A stretch of 64,000 nt of DNA from Chitinibacter bivalviorum. Its GTDB lineage: Bacteria > Pseudomonadota > Gammaproteobacteria > Burkholderiales > Chitinibacteraceae. The translations under genes and the position numbers were made by a program. The stretch covers positions 62,001 through 126,000 of the forward strand of contig NZ_CP058627.1 in assembly GCF_013403565.1 (NCBI RefSeq). Reading direction: 5' to 3'. Every line of letters starts with the position of its first letter. Position 1 is the first letter of the stretch. The notes below the pieces were generated by a model. That model was given only the letters and a program-made list of their open reading frames with translations, was not told the DNA's origin and did no database searches. Below are positions 44,888 through 52,564 of the stretch, piece by piece.

Positions 44888-47818
44888 ATGGGTATCGATC
44901 GTCGTCAGTTTATGAAATACGCTACGGCCAGCGGGGCTTTGGCGGCTTTGCCGTTGAGCGTGCAACGCGCGATTGCCGCCAGCGTCGGCAGTGGCAGCTT
45001 GGCATCGGTGGCGCATGTGGTGATTTTGAGTCAGGAAAACCGCGCCTTTGATCACTATCTGGGCTCGCTCAATGGCGTGCGCGGCTATAACGACCCGCAT
45101 CCTTTGCGTTTGCCTGATGGCAGCTCGGTGTTTGCGCAAAAAAACGCCAGCAATCAAGCGATCTGGCCGTTTCGCCTGAATAGCAAAACGACCAATGGCC
45201 AGTGTATGGTCGATGTGACGCATGACTGGACGAGTGGCCGCAATGCTTTTAACGGCGGGCAGATGGACAAATGGATCCCGAATAAGGGCAATTACGCGAT
45301 GGGTTATTACACGCGTGAAGACATTCCATTCCATTACGCGCTGTCGGATGCATTTACCACCTGCGATCATTTTTTCTGTTCAAGTAATACCAGCACCAAT
45401 CCCAACCGTTTATTCCTGATGTCGGGTAGCAATGGGCAAGGGCTGTGGGCGAGTGGCGCACAAATGGATAATAGCGAAGCGATCCCATTTACCTGGACAA
45501 CCTACGCTGAACGTCTGCAAACGGCGGGCATCAGCTGGAAAATGTATCAGGAGCAGGATAACTACGACGACAATGCCTTGGCGTGGTTTAGCAAATTTAA
45601 ATCCGCCGCTACCACCTCGCCGCTATATCAAAATGGCATGGTCAAGCGCACGCGCGATGCGTTTGCTAAAGATGTCGCCGCCGATAGTTTGCCTGCAGTG
45701 AGCTGGATTATCGCGCCCGCTGCGCTATCGGAGCACCCCGCGCACGAGCCCAATGCTGGTGCGAATTACGCCAAGATTTTCCTCGATGCGTTGGCGAGCA
45801 ATCCGGCGGTGTGGGCCAAGACGGTGTTTATTTATACCTACGACGAAAACGGCGGTATTTTCGATCATGTCGTACCGCCAACAGCGCCCGTCGGGACGGT
45901 CAATGAATGGAAAAGTGGCTATCCGCTGGGCTTGGGGCATCGGATGCCTACATGGCTGATTTCGCCGTGGAGCATTGGCGGTTATGTGTATAGCCAAGCG
46001 TGTGATTTAACGTCGGTGATTCGTTTCCTGGAAAAATTTACTGGCGTACAAGAGCCCAATATCAGTGCGTGGCGCCGTAGCGTGTGCGGCGACTTGATGG
46101 ATGGTTTTGACTTCACCGCCAGCGGCTATGGCTACCCAACGACGATTCCCGACACGACAACGTTGGCGAGCGATGCGGCGTTTGCCTGCGCTAATTTGCC
46201 TGCCGCCGTTCCCAATGGCGAGGCAAGTGCGCCGGCGGTTGAATCAGGCGGTTCACGCCCATTGCGCCCCGTGGCCGTGCAGCCTAGCGTTGATGCTGTG
46301 GTTGACCCGGCGACCAAGAAAATTACTTTGCAATTGGCCAATATGGGCGCTCAAGCTGCGGCGTTTAATATTCATGGCTACAACACGCTGACTTTTAGCC
46401 CGATTTTTGTCACCGTACCCGCCAATGGCACGCAATCGCAAGTGATCGATGCCACCGCCGCGAGCAATGGGCGCTTTGATCTGGCGATCCATGGGCCGAA
46501 TAGTTTTTATCGTCGCTTTGCGGGCAGCATTTTGGCGAATGCGTGGCAAAACGGCGCCTATCCTCAAGTGAGCGTGACGCCAAATTTGGCGGGTGGATCA
46601 ATCAGCATCACGATCCAGAATCGTGCCGCCGTCGCGCTATCGATCAACATCGACGACTACCTGCGCGGCCAGCGCACACCGGTTTCCATCGCCGCCAATG
46701 CCAGCGCGACATTCACGCTGGCTACGGTCAATAACTGGTACGACGTGATGCTGTTGATTGTTGGCGATACTGGCAATACTTTTGTGTATGAATATTGCGG
46801 CCATATCGAAGGTGGCATTAGTCAGACTTTCCCCGGTCGCATCCCGATGCCGGGCACGACACCCGTCCCAACGGCTTCGCCAGCGCCTACTGCAACTCCT
46901 GTGCCAGTAGCGGGCTTTACCACGGCCTTGCTAACTGGCTTGACGCATTACTACCGTACCGATTCGACCGTCGTCGATGAAGTGGGCGCCGCTAACCTGA
47001 ATACGGTAGGTGCGGTGGGGTATGTGGCCGCAGGCAAATTTGCATCAGCTTTACAGCTCGATGCCACGCAGGGTATAGCTGCCTTTATGCCGTTCGAGAT
47101 GAGCAGTGCGCCATTTACCTTGGGTTTCTGGGTCAAAATGCCAAGCAATATGGGCGCCAATATGACCAGCATCGTCGCCAATAAAGACTGGGCAACGGGT
47201 AAAAACGCCGGGATTTCCATCGGGCATTCGGGTGATGGCCGCTTTAAATTTAATATTGGCGATGGCACCAATCGCGCCGATGGCTATTTGGCGATGGTGA
47301 CGGGCGCGTGGGTGTATGTGGCGATTGCCGTTGATCCGGCAGCCAAAACCATGCGCTGCTACGCCAGCAATGCCAGCGGTACTGTGGCCGAGTCTGTGCT
47401 GTCATTTAGCAATGTCACCGGCAATATTGTGCCAAGTTACAAACGCTGGGCGCTGAACGAAGACGCGCGTGGCGACTATTACAAACGTTATCCGAAAGAA
47501 AAATTCGTGCTGGCGTTTGACGATATTGCCGTATGGAATCGCGCCCTGCCTGCCGCCGAAATTCGCGCCATTGCAGCGGCGAGTCAGCCATTACAAACCT
47601 TGCGCATTAGCCCGACCGCCACGCCTGCTGCTGCGCCGGCAGCAATGGCGGTGAATCAATGTGCCACGGCATGGCAGTCTGCCACGACGTATGCCGCAGG
47701 AAGCATCGTCAGCGATGCGGGGCGCAATTATCAAGCCAAATGGATCAGCCAAGGCGAGCGACCCAGCAGCAATTCAGGCTCGGCCTTGCCTTGGCAGGAT
47801 TTGGGGGCTTGCCAGTAA
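44888..47818 (+). CDS. Tat-exported phospholipase C with LamG-like and chitin-binding domains
   Basis: A 976-residue secreted phosphoesterase. The N-terminus MGIDRRQFMKYATASG is a twin-arginine signal. Residues about 40-420 are the acid-phosphatase-like phospholipase C domain (VVILSQENRAFDHYLGSL, FIYTYDENGGIFDHV). Two C-terminal phospholipase modules (about 475-560 and 565-650) follow, as in Pseudomonas PlcN/PlcH. A Pro/Thr linker (about 658-675) leads to a concanavalin/LamG-like domain (about 690-897). The last 52 residues (from Cys924) fit CBM5/12: AWQSATTYAAGSIVSDAG, YQAKW, then LPWQDLGACQ. It likely cleaves phosphatidylcholine-type lipids while held on chitin or a similar surface. GGGGGGAG precedes the ATG. 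Confidence 0.88.
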   Translation: MGIDRRQFMKYATASGALAALPLSVQRAIAASVGSGSLASVAHVVILSQENRAFDHYLGSLNGVRGYNDPHPLRLPDGSSVFAQKNASNQAIWPFRLNSKTTNGQCMVDVTHDWTSGRNAFNGGQMDKWIPNKGNYAMGYYTREDIPFHYALSDAFTTCDHFFCSSNTSTNPNRLFLMSGSNGQGLWASGAQMDNSEAIPFTWTTYAERLQTAGISWKMYQEQDNYDDNALAWFSKFKSAATTSPLYQNGMVKRTRDAFAKDVAADSLPAVSWIIAPAALSEHPAHEPNAGANYAKIFLDALASNPAVWAKTVFIYTYDENGGIFDHVVPPTAPVGTVNEWKSGYPLGLGHRMPTWLISPWSIGGYVYSQACDLTSVIRFLEKFTGVQEPNISAWRRSVCGDLMDGFDFTASGYGYPTTIPDTTTLASDAAFACANLPAAVPNGEASAPAVESGGSRPLRPVAVQPSVDAVVDPATKKITLQLANMGAQAAAFNIHGYNTLTFSPIFVTVPANGTQSQVIDATAASNGRFDLAIHGPNSFYRRFAGSILANAWQNGAYPQVSVTPNLAGGSISITIQNRAAVALSINIDDYLRGQRTPVSIAANASATFTLATVNNWYDVMLLIVGDTGNTFVYEYCGHIEGGISQTFPGRIPMPGTTPVPTASPAPTATPVPVAGFTTALLTGLTHYYRTDSTVVDEVGAANLNTVGAVGYVAAGKFASALQLDATQGIAAFMPFEMSSAPFTLGFWVKMPSNMGANMTSIVANKDWATGKNAGISIGHSGDGRFKFNIGDGTNRADGYLAMVTGAWVYVAIAVDPAAKTMRCYASNASGTVAESVLSFSNVTGNIVPSYKRWALNEDARGDYYKRYPKEKFVLAFDDIAVWNRALPAAEIRAIAAASQPLQTLRISPTATPAAAPAAMAVNQCATAWQSATTYAAGSIVSDAGRNYQAKWISQGERPSSNSGSALPWQDLGACQ

Positions 47819-47832
47819 ATATTTTCGCAAAA

Positions 47833-47866
47833 GCAAAAGCCTGTCCTGGTGACAGGCTTTTTTGCT
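47833..47866 (+). terminator. Intrinsic terminator after phospholipase C
   Basis: AAAAGCCTGTC-CTGGT-GACAGGCTTTT followed by T-rich sequence. Confidence 0.93.
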
Positions 47867-48000
47867 TTTATTGTTTAATTTATGGATGGCCTTGTATTTC
47901 GACTGCGCGCGGCCTGTAAATTAAATGTCTGATCAATGAGTGATTTGAGGTAGCTTGTTGGCCTGAAACGTTCATCATTCAACAAGCAGAAGGAGGGGGT

Positions 48001-49143
48001 ATGAGGCTACTGAGCTTGATCGCCATAATGCTGATCAGCCAAACCGTGCAAGCAAAAAGCTGTGGCAATTTGCCGGCTTTGGCTGCGCCGAGCGCAGCGG
48101 GCATCTGCGCTGGGGTCGTGGCCGAAAAGCTACAAATGCCGCGTGGGATTGCCTTTTTGCCGGATGGTCGCGTGCTGGTGAGTGAAATGGTGCGCTGGGA
48201 TGCGGCAGTGGGGCGAGTTTCGCTGTTTACGCCCAGTGAGCAGGGCTGGCAAAAAAGCATCGTCGCCCAGAAGCTCGATCGTCCGCATAGCATGGCCGTG
48301 TTAGCAAATGGGCGGCTATTGGTGGGCGAGGTTGGCCAGATTACCTTGCTGGATTTGGCTAACCCAGAACAACGACAAATCGTTGCCAAATTACCGAAGC
48401 GCGAGCGTCATCCACTGACGACATTTACGCTCAGTGGCGACAAGCTGTATGTGAATGTGGGTAGTAGCTCGAATAATTGCGAAGAAGCCGCTGGCCAGCA
48501 ATGTGCCGAGGCAGAAGGCAGCGATCCTGCGGGGAGCGTACGGCAATTTCGGGTGAAAAGTGATGGGCAGCTGGAAAATCTCGGCATATTTGCGCGGGGG
48601 CTGCGCAATAGCATGGCCATTGCCGTACATCCGAACTCGGGGCTGGTGCTGCAGGCAGAAAACAGCCGCGATGGCATTCATATTCCACTGCATTTAGCCA
48701 ATGATAATGAGCTGCCGCACGATGAAATCAATGTGCTGCAACAAGGTGCAAATTACGGCTGGCCGTATTGCTATGACAATGCGCGCGCCGCGCCCGAATT
48801 TCCTAAATATGACTGCAAGACAACAATCAGACCGCAACTTTTGTTACCCGCCCACGTGGCGCCATTGGGGATGACTTGGTGGCTAGGCGACTCAGTGCCA
48901 GCAGCATTGCGCGGTAAGTTAGTCGTCGGTTTTCATGGCTATCGCCAGCATGGGCAGCGGATTGTGCTGTATGCAACGGATGCGCGTGGCATGCCGACAG
49001 GAAAGCCAAAAATACTACTTGGCCCTTGGCGAGGCGAGCATGGCTTAGCGGGGCCGGTGGAGATTCGGCAGGCAAGTGATGGCGCTGTGTGGTTTGTTGA
49101 TGATCGAAATGGCCAATTGATTCGTATTGGGGCAGATCAATAA
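48001..49143 (+). CDS. PQQ-dependent sugar dehydrogenase-like periplasmic protein
   Basis: A 380-residue six-bladed beta-propeller of the soluble glucose dehydrogenase/sorbosone dehydrogenase family. The signal peptide ends at VQA, then LQMPRGIAFLPDGRVLVSEM, LYVNVGSSSNNCEE, FARGLRNSMAIAVHPNSG and LPHDEINVLQQGANYGWPYCYD follow; the last is the typical PQQ and calcium-site region. The electron acceptor and sugar are unknown. AGAAGGAGGGGGT is a strong RBS. Last gene of the island before gmk; a direct link with phosphorus uptake is not evident. Confidence 0.82.
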   Translation: MRLLSLIAIMLISQTVQAKSCGNLPALAAPSAAGICAGVVAEKLQMPRGIAFLPDGRVLVSEMVRWDAAVGRVSLFTPSEQGWQKSIVAQKLDRPHSMAVLANGRLLVGEVGQITLLDLANPEQRQIVAKLPKRERHPLTTFTLSGDKLYVNVGSSSNNCEEAAGQQCAEAEGSDPAGSVRQFRVKSDGQLENLGIFARGLRNSMAIAVHPNSGLVLQAENSRDGIHIPLHLANDNELPHDEINVLQQGANYGWPYCYDNARAAPEFPKYDCKTTIRPQLLLPAHVAPLGMTWWLGDSVPAALRGKLVVGFHGYRQHGQRIVLYATDARGMPTGKPKILLGPWRGEHGLAGPVEIRQASDGAVWFVDDRNGQLIRIGADQ

Positions 49144-49227
49144 TCCAGCCCCAGTGCGCAATGCGAGTTTTCTCATTCGCCAGAGTTCACTTATACTTAG
49201 CCCTAATTAATGCAAATGGAGCCGGAC

Positions 49228-49842
49228 ATGGCCAAGGGAAATTTATTCGTGGTGACTGCGCCATCGGGTGCAGGTAAAACCACGCTGGTTGCAGCATTGC
49301 TGGCGGCTGATGCCAATGTGCAGCTGTCGATTTCCTACACCACGCGCGCACCGCGTGCCGGTGAAGTCGATGGCAAGGATTATCACTTTGTTGAACGTGA
49401 GCAATTCGAGCGCATGATTAGCGCCGGTGAATTACTCGAGCACGCCGAGGTGTATGGTAATTACTACGGTACCTCGCAAGTGTGGATTAACGAAGCGATC
49501 AATACCGGTCGCGATATTTTGCTGGAAATCGACTGGCAAGGTGCGCAGCAAGTGCGCCGTTTATTCCCAGAGGCGATTGGCTTGTTTGTATTGCCCCCAT
49601 CACTGGAAACATTGGAAAGCCGCTTGCGTAATCGCGGCAAAGACAGCGATGAAGTCATCAACAAGCGCATGGCAGTGGCGCGGGAAGAATGCAGCCATGT
49701 GGATGAGTTTGATTTTGTGATTGTGAACGAGCATATCGACGATGCCGTTCGCGATATTGTGTCGGTGGTGCGTGCTCAGCGTTTGACCTTGGTGCGCCAG
49801 TCGGCACGCCATACGGCCTTGATTTCAAGCCTGAAGGGCTAA
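49228..49842 (+). CDS. gmk: Guanylate kinase
   Basis: Phosphorylates GMP to GDP. The 204-residue protein has the P-loop TAPSGAGKTTLV, SISYTTRAPRAGEVDGKDYHFV (GMP-binding) and ILLEIDWQGAQQVR. The ATG at 49228 has GGAG six bases upstream and gives MAKGNLFVVTAPSG; an upstream ATG at 49210 would place the RBS inside the gene. Followed by rpoZ and spoT, the common order. Confidence 0.96.
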   Translation: MAKGNLFVVTAPSGAGKTTLVAALLAADANVQLSISYTTRAPRAGEVDGKDYHFVEREQFERMISAGELLEHAEVYGNYYGTSQVWINEAINTGRDILLEIDWQGAQQVRRLFPEAIGLFVLPPSLETLESRLRNRGKDSDEVINKRMAVAREECSHVDEFDFVIVNEHIDDAVRDIVSVVRAQRLTLVRQSARHTALISSLKG

Positions 49843-49950
49843 GGCTGCTGGACAAAGTGGAATACGAAGGTATTCAAGTCTCGGCAAAGCCGAGCCTGAT
49901 TATGCAAGTATTTGAATTCGCAGCCTTGATGTTTTATACCCACCCTTTCC

Positions 49951-49984
49951 GTCCCCTCCCTGAGGGGACACCTCGCTTTGCGAG
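49951..49984. repeat. Paired hairpins between gmk and rpoZ
   Basis: GTCCCCTC-CCT-GAGGGGAC (49951-49969) is directly followed by CTCGC-TTT-GCGAG (49972-49984). Neither has a T-run, so they look REP-like rather than terminator-like. An apparent open frame across them (49857-50084) is not judged to be a gene. Confidence 0.5.
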
Positions 49985-50020
49985 CGTGCTTGAGGACTGG
50001 AAGGCCAAACTCGGCGCAAG

Positions 50021-50030
50021 CTGGTATAAT
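50021..50030 (+). promoter_or_regulatory. Extended -10 promoter for rpoZ-spoT
   Basis: TGGTATAAT is a perfect extended -10 (TGnTATAAT) 75 bp upstream of the rpoZ start. No good -35 is seen, as is usual for extended -10 promoters. Confidence 0.6.
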
Positions 50031-50104
50031 CGACGGTTTCGCCTGATGGTTTATGCATTTTGCCAAACGGCGCGACAGTATTGAAGTATTTCGGAGAGTA
50101 AATT

Positions 50105-50314
50105 ATGGCCCGTATCACGGTTGAAGATTGTCTGGATCGTATTCCAAACCGTTTTGATCTGACTTTGGCAGCCGCTTATCGCGCGCGCCAGCTCGAAAAC
50201 GGTTCATCACCACAAGTTGAAAACAATGGCCGCGATAAGCCAACTGTTTTGGCTTTGCGTGAAATGGCTGCAGGTTTAGTTGGCGTTGAAATTCTGACGC
50301 GTAACCGCGGCTAA
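50105..50314 (+). CDS. rpoZ: RNA polymerase omega subunit
   Basis: A 69-residue omega subunit: [20 protein letters not shown] is the standard start, with [10 protein letters not shown] near the end. It assists RNA polymerase assembly and forms part of a ppGpp-binding site. CGGAGAG precedes the ATG. spoT begins two bases after its stop. Confidence 0.96.
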   Translation: MARITVEDCLDRIPNRFDLTLAAAYRARQLENGSSPQVENNGRDKPTVLALREMAAGLVGVEILTRNRG

Positions 50315-50316
50315 GC

Positions 50317-52506
50317 ATGACGACAAGCTCGGTACTCACTGTTGAAGATGTGCCTGCGCTGCAGGATGCACCCGAAGTGATTGAGGAAGCGAACCGCTTC
50401 CTCTCCGAGCACACGGCTTATCTCAAGCCTGAAGACCGCCAGATGTTAAGGGCGGCTTTTTTATTTGCTGAAAACGCTCATCGCGGCCAAATGCGCCGCT
50501 CGGGCGAGCCGTATATCTCGCATCCGCTGGCCGTTGCAACGATTCTGACGCAATGGAAGCTCGATGCGCAGGCGCTGGCTGGAGCGCTGCTCCACGATGT
50601 GATGGAAGACTCCGGCGTCACCAAGCTCGAATTGACCGAAAAATACGGCAAGCCGGTGGCCGAGTTGGTCGATGGCATGAGCAAGATCGACAAGCTCGAA
50701 TTCCAAAGCAAAGAAGAAGCGCAGGCGGAAAACTTCCGCAAAATGCTGCTGGCGATGGCGCGCGATTTACGCGTGATGCTGATTAAATTGGCCGATCGCC
50801 TGCACAATATGCGCACGATGGATTCGATGCGTGCCGACAAGCAAAAACGCATTGCGCGCGAAACGATGGAAATCTACGCGCCGATTGCGAACCGGATTGG
50901 TTTGAACGCGGTGTATCAAGAGCTCGATGATCTGGCGTTCAAATACCTGCATCCGCGCCGCCATCATGTGCTATCCAAAGCACTAAAAGCGGCACGCGGT
51001 AATCGCCGTGAAGTGGTGCAAAAAATCCTCGACTCGATCAATGCTAAATTGGTCGCACACAATATCGAGGCGCAAGTTTCGGGTCGGGAAAAAAATCTGT
51101 TTTCGATTTATCGCAAGATGGTCGAAAAGCACCTGAGTTTTTCTGAGGTGCTCGATATTTATGCTTTCCGCGTCATTGTGAAAGACAATGCGCATTGCTA
51201 TTTAACTTTGGGTGCGCTGCATTCATTGTTTAAGCCGATTCCCGGCAAATTCAAAGATTACATCGCCATAGCCAAAAGCAATGGTTATCAAAGTCTGCAC
51301 ACAACTTTATTTGGCCCCTACGGCACGCCGATTGAAGTGCAAATTCGCACGCAAGATATGCATCGCATTGCTGATGCCGGCGTAGCCAGCCACTGGATGT
51401 ATAAAAGTGGCGACGAAGGCTTTTCGGATGTGCAGCAAAAAACGCATCAATGGCTGCAATCCTTGCTTGAATTGCAGGCCGAATCTGGCGATGTGGTCGA
51501 GTTTCTGGAGCATATCAAAGTCGATCTGTTCCCCGATCAGGTCTATGTGTTTACGCCCAAAGGCAAGATTCTTTCTTTACCTAATGGCGCGACCTGCGTC
51601 GATTTTGCCTATGCGGTGCATACCGATATTGGCAATCGCTGCATAGCGGCCAAGGTCAATCATGAGCTGGTGCCGCTGCGCACCAAGCTGAAAAATGGCG
51701 ATCATATTGAAGTGGTCATGGCCGCACATGCGCGCCCGAACCCAAGCTGGCTGGCGTTTGTCACTACGGGCAAGGCGCGATCGCAAATTCGCCATTTCCT
51801 CAAAACCATGCGCTTTGACGAATCGGTGCATTTGGGCGAGCGGCTCTTGAATCAGGCCTTCTCGGCGCTGCATCAGCCTTTGCATGTCAACGACGACATC
51901 TGGGAAAAATACCTGCGCGAAAGCGGCGAGAAATCGCGCGATGCGGTGCTCGCTGATGTTGGTCTAGGGCAGAAGTTGGGCGTCGTGGTGGCCAAGCGTC
52001 TGCTGCAATTGGCTGGTACGTGGTCGGATGAAGCGCGGCAAGGCAAAAAGCCGATGTCGGTGTCGATTCGCGGCACAGAAGGCATGGCAATTCAGTTTGC
52101 TCGCTGCTGTAACCCGATACCTGGGGACCCTATCCTTGGCTTTGTGAAGAAAGATCAAGGCTTAGTGGTGCATACCCATGATTGCCCGCAAGTTTCCAAA
52201 GGCCGTATCGACGCTGATAAGCTTATCGATGTGGATTGGGATCCAGAGGTTGCGCGGCTATTTGATGTGCCAGTGAAAATTCTGGCTGAAAACGAGCGCG
52301 GTACTTTGGCTGCGCTGGCTGCGGCGGTGGCCGATGCCGAGGCCAATATTGCGGCTGTGAGCATGGGCGATGCGGTGGAATCACACGAGCGCTATCTGAG
52401 CGTGCAATTTACCTTGCAAGTGCATAACCGCATTCATCTGGCCAAAGTACTTAAGCGCCTGCGTGCGCTGCCTAGCGTTTACCGACTGCAGCGCGTCCGT
52501 TCCTAG
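50317..52506 (+). CDS. spoT: Bifunctional (p)ppGpp synthetase/hydrolase
   Basis: A 729-residue RelA/SpoT homologue: an HD hydrolase domain with SHPLAVATIL and LLHDVMEDSG (about residues 40-190), a synthetase domain containing YAFRVIVKDNAHCYLTLG and FKDYIAIAKSNGYQSLHT (about 230-380), a TGS domain VYVFTPKGKILSLPNGATCVDFAYAVHT and a C-terminal ACT domain. The intact HD site indicates alarmone hydrolysis. rpoZ, the partner polymerase subunit gene, is immediately upstream. Confidence 0.96.
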   Translation: MTTSSVLTVEDVPALQDAPEVIEEANRFLSEHTAYLKPEDRQMLRAAFLFAENAHRGQMRRSGEPYISHPLAVATILTQWKLDAQALAGALLHDVMEDSGVTKLELTEKYGKPVAELVDGMSKIDKLEFQSKEEAQAENFRKMLLAMARDLRVMLIKLADRLHNMRTMDSMRADKQKRIARETMEIYAPIANRIGLNAVYQELDDLAFKYLHPRRHHVLSKALKAARGNRREVVQKILDSINAKLVAHNIEAQVSGREKNLFSIYRKMVEKHLSFSEVLDIYAFRVIVKDNAHCYLTLGALHSLFKPIPGKFKDYIAIAKSNGYQSLHTTLFGPYGTPIEVQIRTQDMHRIADAGVASHWMYKSGDEGFSDVQQKTHQWLQSLLELQAESGDVVEFLEHIKVDLFPDQVYVFTPKGKILSLPNGATCVDFAYAVHTDIGNRCIAAKVNHELVPLRTKLKNGDHIEVVMAAHARPNPSWLAFVTTGKARSQIRHFLKTMRFDESVHLGERLLNQAFSALHQPLHVNDDIWEKYLRESGEKSRDAVLADVGLGQKLGVVVAKRLLQLAGTWSDEARQGKKPMSVSIRGTEGMAIQFARCCNPIPGDPILGFVKKDQGLVVHTHDCPQVSKGRIDADKLIDVDWDPEVARLFDVPVKILAENERGTLAALAAAVADAEANIAAVSMGDAVESHERYLSVQFTLQVHNRIHLAKVLKRLRALPSVYRLQRVRS

Positions 52507-52564
52507 TGGGGTATAGGGCTATAAGCCAATCCGAGATTGATTTCTAGCCACATGCCTTTATTTT

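Noticed and set aside
49857..50084. 75-codon open frame between gmk and rpoZ
   Set aside because: It crosses two palindromes and the rpoZ promoter, has no good RBS, and shows no domain or signal sequence.
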